From assembly GCF_041146395.1 (NCBI RefSeq), contig NC_091010.1, positions 50,426,001 through 50,490,000 of the forward strand: a stretch of 64,000 nucleotides of DNA. Direction: 5' to 3'. Below are positions 50,201 through 60,100 of the stretch, piece by piece. Made by a program: the position numbers and the translations under genes. This stretch comes from Eulemur rufifrons. Its lineage: Eukaryota; Chordata; Mammalia; Primates; Lemuridae. The first letter of the stretch is position 1. The number at the start of each line of letters is the position of its first letter. Under the pieces are notes generated by a model, which saw only the letters and a program-made list of their open reading frames with translations, was not told the DNA's origin and did not search any database.

Positions 50201-51087
50201 TTCTTTTTTTCTTTTTCGGTGGATAGGGTGGTCAGGAGAGGATTTTCAGAGTTGAAAGAATTTCTTCTCCTTTTTTTTTTTTTTCTCTGTTGTGATCACA
50301 AAATAACTGTGTTCGGCTTTTATACAATTGAGCAGAACTCTGGAGTAGATAAAATGTATGTTTCCCCCTAATCAGCTGGGCTGAATTTCTGTGTTGTGCT
50401 GTAGTGATTATAGCCACAGATTTTCTGATCGCTGGCATCTCACCAGCCACCTTAGATTAAAAAAACTCCATTTGTCCTGAACCGATAAGCACAGAGGGGC
50501 TATATAACCAAAATTATATACTTCTTTCTCCTCCAGGTCCTCATGAACATGGAAGACATAAAAACCCGTGAAATGCAGATTTTTGACTACAGGAAAAAAG
50601 TAGCTGAATCGGAGACTAAATTAAAACAGCAACAGAACCTGTATGAAGCTGTGAGGTCAGACAGGAATCTTTATAGCAAAAATCTGGTTGAGGCTCAGGT
50701 AAAGAATGTACTTACGTCTTTACATTTTGATTTCTCTCTGCTCTGGGTTTAAAACAGTTTCTGTTATCCTAATGGTAGAATGTAGAATGGATCAAAAAAA
50801 GAAATCTCATGGAATTCACCTGAAAAAGATCAACTTATGCAGTACTATCAGGTTGTTTGAAATGGAAATGACACAACTTAATAGGATGTGGAGATCACGG
50901 TTCTACTTTTAATTATTATGTAGACTTGCCATTCTCCTCTTCCTAGTTTTTAAAACTGCTAATAGCTACCGTGACTCAGAGGGGAGCTATTAGCTCTCAT
51001 CATTTAATTCCATAGCTTGGCTTTGAAATCTTTTTGCTATAATGTTTGTTGTACTTCCAATTCCTCGGAATTGGAAAATGAGGAATA

Positions 51088-51126
<39 letters not shown>

Positions 51127-54100
51127 CATATTCATTATGTATACTTTGTATATATCTCATGAGAATATTTTGAGGGGTAGTGCTATAAAGACAGGCATAA
51201 GAGACAAAGGCATAGCCCAGTTGTAATTGATCATGAGATTGTTGTTTTGAGAGAGCTTCCCTTCAAAGCTCTTAAATATGTATTGAATTTCCATAGGGAT
51301 GATGATGTCTTTTTAATGCACTTCCAAACATTTCTTCTTTCATTCTGTTAGGATGAAATAACAGAAATGAAGAGAAAGTTAAAGATCATGACCCATAAGG
51401 TTGATCAACTGAAAGAAGAAATCTCTGCCAAAGAGGCAGCACTTGTGAAGCTGCATCTGGAACAGCAGCGAATAGAAAAGGAAAAGGAAACATTGAAGGT
51501 ACAGACTTTGTCATAGAAGGGAAGGACTATTGGTCCCCACGCGAGGCAGCCTCCATTCTCACTGCAGGCAGCAAGGGACAGGGGAATTGTCTAGGCGGCC
51601 TGTGGTCACAGTTGCTAGTTCCGCAAACCCGGCCACACAAGGCACCAGGAGCATGAGCCCTACGATCTCTAGGTCAGAGTTCCTTACAGGCAGCGCCCCC
51701 GGGAAGAACGCGGTGGGGAGTAGCAGAGATGCACAAGTGCCTGGTTCATCTGTGCTGGCTGCCATTCACCAGTGGGAGAGAACCGAGCAGGTTGGCAGCG
51801 CCCAACAAGTGCTTGGGCTTGCAGGCTCGCTATGACCCCTTGGTATTCACAGCCCAAGTCCAGCCATTGTGCTCACACCCAACCCTCCCAGACTCCTCCC
51901 TGGGCCTTCTATAAGCTGATGCTTTGTCCCTCTGCTCCTAACATTATTTACATCATATGCATGCGACTTTTCTGTCTGCAGCCTCATCAACTGGGTGCCA
52001 GAGCTCTGTCGTCTCTCAGTTTGCCCCAACCAGGCTCATAATCCACTTTACCTCTGTGCGTCTAAGAACTTTGCAGCTGCTCCTCCAGGGATCATTTCTG
52101 TCTTTGTATATCTCACTAAGACATGTCCTTTTAAATCCACTAATTTAGAACATTCTATGTCTGCAAACATAGAACTTTTTCCAAGAAGGCATACCAAATA
52201 ATTACACCATTTCAAATCCTGTAACCAAGTATGTTTCATAATAATACATCACTAAACCTAATGTATTTTCCTTTTCCTATTCAGTCCAATAGATTTCCCT
52301 TCTAATCTATTAAATAAAAGACTAAAAAGGGGAACTTCTAAGAGAATGATGCCACTTATTTTGAAGATGTACATGCAGAATACTCATGGTTGCTTGTGAG
52401 CCCTTTGCAGAAACTGTTTACAACAAGTTAGAGACCAGATACCTCGGATTCTGCACGTTAGCATTCAAAGATAGTCCCTATCTTGAAAATGTGTACTTAG
52501 TGTCGGGCAGGTTTAATGCCATATTTCCTTGATTCTAAGATGCCATAGATTGAAATACGTACTCTCAACTTAATAATAAGTTTTGTCAACTTAATGATAG
52601 GTTTTCGTGGAAATAGAACTACATTAAATTAACGTAAGGCACATTTTTTAAGAAAGATTAAGCTGTAACAGAAGTATCTTTACAAAAAAGATAGTATAAC
52701 TGCTCTATTTATATGAGACTTTCATCTCCCCCACTCCAGCTTATGACAGAAAAAGAATAGAAAATTCTGCATTCAAATCTATTACATATAAAGAAACATA
52801 CGTATGTTTTCTAAAGTTTGAAAATATCCTGCATCTTTGCCCTTGTTGCTCTCGTTTAAAAGCAGTTTTACAGAAAGCGGTTTCTTTCATCCTGGAGCCT
52901 GTAGTCAGAAGGGGTTTATTTATTGCTGAATGAATCAGAAAAATCTTATTATAAATATTGCTTCACCCATGAGCCCCATGGACCACATCAGCAAGGCTCA
53001 GTGTAATCCATTTGGTGCATCACCACTTTCTCTTTAGCGGATGGTGTAGAGTCTCATCTCTTACTTTCCCAAGTAATGCTCTATTCAAGAGATTAATTAT
53101 TACCCCATACTGGAGCCCAAGGTGGAACTAACTGCCTTCTACAAAATCCTGCTTTAGAATAACTGTCCTATACAAAAGATCAATTATTCCTAGTTCCTCA
53201 GAGTTTGACTTTAGTGAATATTGGTTCCAATTATGCCCTCTACCATCAAGCATCTACACATACAGCTACAAAGATGCATCATAATAAAATACAAAACAGG
53301 GCAATAGGGTCTTGTGATTTGGTCCTGGGCCAGCAGAGTTGGCAGCTGGTGGATATGAAGGATGATTAAAAGGCTTCTGTCCTGGAAAATCTGTTCCCAA
53401 TGGAAAATCCCAGGTCTGGATAGCTTTGGGTCATCGATTATAGGAAGATGATAGCTTTGGACTTACTGTGGAACTACCATGCCTTTTCTCCCAGCATTTC
53501 CTATTAAGGCAAGAATGAGGAACAGAGAAAGATGCTTGCTTGATTTATTATTTGAGGCTATCCAAGGGTGACTTGCAGTGGTGCTCCGACTGGATAATTT
53601 TGGCCTATCATTAGGCCCATTTGACATTCTTTAGAAAAATATTACAGCTCAAATGTTGACTTTTAGCCTCTTGACTTTTTTAGCCTAAGAATTTGAATCA
53701 CACTTCACACAGGTCTCTGGATTTCATGCATCTAAAGTTTGCAAACCAAAACCCTGAGGGAAAGGGCAGATTTTCTAGTAACTGTGCTCCAAGAGGCATT
53801 TATCTTATTATTGTGAGTTCTGCAAAGCTACATGAGTACATAAGCCCTCCTGGAGGGGAAAGCCCTAGCCTGCTTGGTAGACCGTGGGATGTCCTTTGGC
53901 AGGACAACCCAATTTACGACTTCTGCGAGCCGACACACAAACAATTGTCCGTAGGAGGCCATCTTCATGCTCATTCATCCCCCTCAACGGAAAAATCCTG
54001 TCCATCCGTGTTGCTTTTACTTTTTCAGTTGCTACCAGGCTCAGCTTGTGCCTCAGTATTCTAGACACTGTCAGCACATTATGGTCATGACAGAATATCA

Positions 54101-57090
54101 ATAGTTCTCTGTAGACGTTGCTGCGTCTGCGTTCATCTGCCCATTCTGTCCTGGTCTTGTTTCATCAGCACTGAAGGAGCCATCTCATTTGGAGTGTCTG
54201 CCTCCCAGTTCTAACGAGCTCCTGATTCTGTCTCGTCACTTCCCAATCATCCCACCTCTATCTGACAGCACTTTGATTCTCGGTGAATAATTCAGCAGCA
54301 CATTCTCCATGTCCAGAGCTCAGCACCACATTAGGGACTGGCTTCAGGGCACCATATCCTTTTACTTAGTGGACCCTGTAGCCTGCCATGGATAGGGAGC
54401 TGTCATCCATGAGAGAGAGAGAAAGTCTAATTATTCTTGTGGCTAGAAGATTTCAGGAGGTCCTGTTTGTTTTGCTAGATTTAAATAGACAGCTTCTATG
54501 AAACCCAGTGAATGTTGGGATCATGTATGAATGGGTGAGATGCCTGCATATGTGGCTTTTGAGCATATGATTTATACCTATAGCAAATTAGATTATATTT
54601 AGTCCATAAGTACCTATCGCGAAATTGTATAATTGTGGAAGCAGCGACTAAAGGGTATGTCCTGCCATTTCATTACAACTTCATATCACCACTAACACTT
54701 CGATAGGTGCAGAAACCGCCGATCCTACCTAGGATGTTGTTTGATGAGCTTTTGGGTGCACAGCAGTTGTTGCCATCTTTCCTGGGTGAGACAGCTCAGA
54801 TTTATAACTGCTAAGTGCATTAGACTCAAGGTATTTTGTTGATGTTAACATTTGCTGCTAACATCTAACACCACATCTTGTTTACAGCTCATAAATTTAT
54901 GACATAAGGAGACCACTCAGAATTTTGATATATTATGAAAAAAGTACCTAGCAATGCTAAACGCACGGGTGGTTTTACATTTCAGACAGATACTTTTACA
55001 CACTGTTGATTGCATTTTAATATAACAGGGGTTTCATTTTGTTATGCTGATGGATTCCGATCAGCTCTTGGCACTTAAGAACAGGGAAGTGAATGTTGTA
55101 CATCTGGGAAAATAAAAGTTTTATTAAAGAAAGCACGAGCCAAACGGGTATTTTATTGCTGCCTTTGCTGTCACCTTAAATGATTATAGGAACAGCAAGG
55201 CTGGTTCTTTCTGATTGCCTAACAGGCAGTTCCCCCAAATGGTAAATACTACACCAGATCTTTTCTCAGTAAGTACTTCCTTTCGCTTATCCTTAGAACA
55301 AAACATATTTCATGAATGAACAAACAAAATGTCATAAAAGAAACTCTTGGTTTTACAGTAGCTAGCTGCATTTAGTTTGTGACATTACACATCTATTACT
55401 AAGCGCACAGTGTCTTCATACTGTTTGGATAAGTTCGAGGTGTGGAATTAATGACTCTTGGTCTTCACGGGTTAGAGGCAGAACTTGACTAGAGTTGGGT
55501 TGGCTCATAGGCATTTGCACGTATGAGGTTTTCCATCATTTTTGGTGACCTTTCTGGTTGGATGAGGGTGTGGGTCCCAATACTTACTTGAAGGAAAACA
55601 TTATTACTCTTTTCCTGTCATTTGCCAACCTGAAAACCATTGATTGACAAGTTGAAACCATTGTATCATCTTGTCATCTCCCTTTTGATTCCAGGCATGG
55701 GTGAAAGCAGAGCTCTTCCTCCTCATTTGTTTTTTCTTGAGCTGACATGGTCTGTGATAACCCCTGTCCTTCCCAGCTGGGCAGAAAACCTCTCAAAGAC
55801 ATAGTCTCCTCTCCTTTCCATGGTTCCCCATTGCATACTCTATGCGGTGCATGGCACACAAGGCCCTTCCCAGTCTGGCCTAACTTTCCCTCCAGCTATT
55901 CCCTACCTGACTCTTTAATCCAGCCACAGTGGATACTTTGCTGTCTGGTACTTTATAGTTTGCATGCCATTGTTCACACAAGCCCGAATGTTGTACGTCC
56001 TCCCTGCTGACACATACCCTTCCGATTGGCAGTATCTGTCAACTGCCAAGGACCTGACTGGTTCTTCCCTCTAAACCCCAGGCAGAAATAGAAATCCCTT
56101 CAGGTGCATGCTCCTGTCCTTTGAACGCAGGTAGATACCATTTTCAGACTGTTGCTGGTCATATCCATCATCTTCAGTGGATGGCGAATCCCTCAAGTGT
56201 TGCTCTTCTGCATTTGGTTTGAAACCATTGGGTGGTGACCGAGGGAGCACAGGCTTTGGAATCAAAAGATCTGGGTGGGAGTCTCAACTCTGCTACTTAC
56301 TAGCTTTGTGACCTTGGGCAAGTGATTTTCTTTTCTTTTTTTAATGTAATTGCATTTATAAAATGGAGACAGGAGTAGCAAAATGCCTAGTATCAGGCCT
56401 GGGATACTGTAGGTCATAAACATACCTGTGGAATAGAAGTGAATGTGCACTTTGAGGGGATAAATTTTCCTTTTTGAAAATTACCAGTCCATAACACCTT
56501 TCCCCCAGAATTTCTATGATTTCCATATGCAGTCACGGGCCACATTCGGGCAAGAGCTCTCTGAGAAAGCCTCCACGATGACCCCAGTCCAGTGATGACT
56601 TTCCTTTGACTTCCTGTCTGCGTGATAATAATGCTGATGCTGGAAAAACTTTGCCTGGACTTATTAATATTTGCCTATCTTATCCTCTCATCTGGACTGG
56701 AAGTGTCGTAGGAGTAGGATCTATTTATCTTTTTATACCATGACGTCCTTTCTGTTCTATCAGGATGTTTTACAAGATAGACACTTAGTTGTTATCTTTG
56801 ACTAATTTAGTTTTTGCTTGCAATGGGCTTTATGTCTGCAGTTAATGTGTTGGTGGCGTTGGGACCATTCAGGAGCTGGCATGGAGTCCTCCCCGGTCCT
56901 CACCCCACGTCCTTCTCTGCACCAAGCTTTGTGAATTCTCCTGGTGTTCAGCTGGTAGGAGGTGAAGTGCTGCTGAATACAAATGAAGCCCCTGCTGCAC
57001 ATATTTAGAAAAATGATAAGAATCCCTCAAGGGCACAACTCATAGAATAAACATGCTCACTGTCCTGTGCATTGCTGTTTCTTTATGGGC

Positions 57091-57121
<31 letters not shown>

Positions 57122-60100
57122 CCGTAAGCTTGTTTTGTTTGTGAGAATGATCAAACCACGTTAAATGAAACATCCGAGGAAAGTATAAGAAGCACAACTG
57201 CACTTCTAGTTCTGGGCCCTGTGCTCCTGGTTTGTGCCGTTACAGAATGAAATTTGTCGGTATCATCCATTCTTTTTCAGGCTGAGCTGCAGAAGCTGAG
57301 ACAACAAGCCCTGGAGACCAAACACTTCATTGAAAAGCAAGAAGCTGAAGAGAGAAAACTGCTGCGGATCATTGCCGAGGCCGATGGGGAGAGGTTGAGA
57401 CAGAAGAAGGAATTAGACCAGGTAGAGCACCCCCTCGCTAGACTTGCTGGACCTCGTCAGCAGACACACGTGTTTGATTCCACCCTTCTTGAACCCTCAT
57501 TCCTTTCTCAGCTCTGCCATCCCATCCTGTCAGAGGAACAGCAGCAGAAGCTGCCTTGTGTTGACTAATTATGGCATGTGCACTCATTTATTAGACTTAT
57601 ATTTATGAACACCTCCCAGGTGCTGGTCACGCCTCTAGGCACTAGGGACACTTTGGCCAAGAAGACAGCAAGGTCCCCATCTCAGGGAGCTTACATTCTG
57701 GTATAGTTGCTTACCTATAGCTGCAGTGAATAATTACATAATTTGGGAGATAGAAATTCAAGTGCATGATTTGGGGGTTAGAAACGTAAATGCTTTCAGG
57801 GACCTGGCAGAGAGAAGTTGGCCAGTGCAAGACCGTAAGGAGTGGTGGAACTTGGCAAGAGCTAGCCCACCGTGAAGTCATTCAAATTTCAACATTTAAA
57901 AAAACAATGGGTTGGAAAACAAACGAACAAACAAAATGGTATATCCATGGGCCCAAGATTACTAGATTACTGGACCGTTATTATTATTATGGATTATTTG
58001 TTGTATGGTGCTTTTGCAAACGCTCATGAGAGGAGTCCAGTGCTGACTCTCCAGCCGGCGATTGCTAGTACCCAGGACATGTGGGCATTCGATAGATACT
58101 TGTTGACTGAGTGTGTGCTGCTACCATCATGAAAAACAAGACTTTTCGTTCCCTGGTGACCATGCCCTTCCCTACCTTTCTAGGTCATCAGCGAGAGAGA
58201 TATTTTGGGGTCTCAGCTTGTTCGGCGCAATGACGAGTTAGCGTTGCTCTACGAGAAGATCAAGATCCAACAGTCGGTGCTGAATAAAGGCGAGAGCCAG
58301 TACAACCAGAGGGTGGAGGACATGAGGATCCTCAAACTTGAGATCAAGAAGCTTCGCCGGGAGAAGGGGATTCTTGCCAAGAGTGTGGCTAATGTTGAGG
58401 ACCTCAGGTAATAGGAGACCCTCGGGGCTGAGGGCACAGCGGTCTGCGGGGAGCTCCTGAAGTGACCTTGTGTTCATGCTTGTTGGTCATGGAAGGCCTT
58501 TTTAAGTTGCACAGAATGAATTTTATGCAATGAAATTATTAGCCAAATTTCAAGTCAAATCACAAACACAAATAAGTTACAATTCAGTCATTTTTTTTCC
58601 CTCAATGAGCTTTTTTGAATTTCTTTAATAGGTGGTAATGCAAGAGATGGAGCATCAATATTTAAATTTAATCCTTGTAACATTTGTATGTCTTTTTCTT
58701 GGAATTATATACAAGATGCAAATAGGTGGAAAATTTAATTTTATCATTATTTGAAAACACCGTCTCCTTAGAAGGCAGCCAAATTTTATATCTTACTCTT
58801 GATTTATCTAATGCAGCTTCCACTTTAGCTTAGTGTACCTTCTTCTGTCTTTAAATCTTGCATCACACAAGATCTACTTTCCCTTTGGGGAAACACCCCC
58901 ATGTTTTATGTAGGCAATTGCAGGAAACCAGATAAGAGATCTGGTATTTTTTCTCGGCAGCTATCCTTATTCCCCACAGATTTGTAGTTGAATAGTATTC
59001 TTGACCACCTTGGGATAAGGACACAGTTTGGTTCTGCTTCTCAAACTAATTGGGTTAGAAGACAGTTTTGATATTTGCATGCAGTGAATATATTCAGGAA
59101 TGGCAAAGTTGCCACTATCAAGGATGGATCAATACTTTTTTTTGTTGTTTTTAAGAGTTGCTTGTCTTTCAGATGATAAAAGTGGTACAAAAATTCATTG
59201 TAGAAAATGTGGGAAATACAGAAAAAATATAAAGATGGGATTAGAAAATCACTCATAACTTTACTACCCGGAGATATCACCATTGACATCTTGGAGACAA
59301 ATGGATTCATTCTAAGTAGCTATTGAATGGTCTCCAAGACTATCACTAAATTTGTCAGCCATGAGTTATTTTTATTACATACACAAAGACCAAATTTTAC
59401 CCAATATTGCTAGTTTCTTGATAATAGCTTTTATTTTTCTTTTCAATGAGAACACAACTTATAAAGATTGGAGGCAAGCGGGCATGAATTCCAAGCTCAC
59501 CTTCCCACCTACAAGCTGTGCAACCTTGAGCAAACCACTGAACTTCTCTGAGCTTTGTACTTGTAGTTACAATTAAACACAAAAACAAATGTAATGTGCC
59601 TAGCACAGAGTCTAGTACAAAGTCGGCCGTCAAATACAGTAGCTAATACTTTTGCCCTCCCCTTCTGATGACACTCTAGAAAATGGAAGTGTTAAAAATA
59701 TGCTTTTAATTCTAAGCAGCTTGTTCTGAGCTCCCTGTTGAGTGAACATCATGCAGTTAATTCTAATGGTTTGTCTTGCTAATGAGGGGAAGTTGTATTA
59801 TTGGTTTAAATGAAGCAATTAAGTAAAAGAGATGGCTTAGTATTAGTAATCTGCACACCCGCAACAGACGAGGACAGATAACATCCTTATTGCCCATGTC
59901 AATGCAAGTGCTTGCCTCTTCTCTGCCTCCCAACAAAGCTTCTCCTTCGATAGGGTTACTGCCAGCTCACAGGATACTGAGACTGGCTGTTGCATATTAC
60001 ATATTAACTAGAGATTCCCGCAGATTTTAGCAGTATGTTTGAGCCAGAGCTAGTTGTTCAGGATTTTTCCAGCCATCTGTGTAGTTGTGGAATGGAGGAT

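Noticed and set aside
51530..51835. Plus-strand open frame of 101 codons in intron 11
   Set aside because: Locally G/C-rich, with overlapping frames on both strands and no recognisable product.
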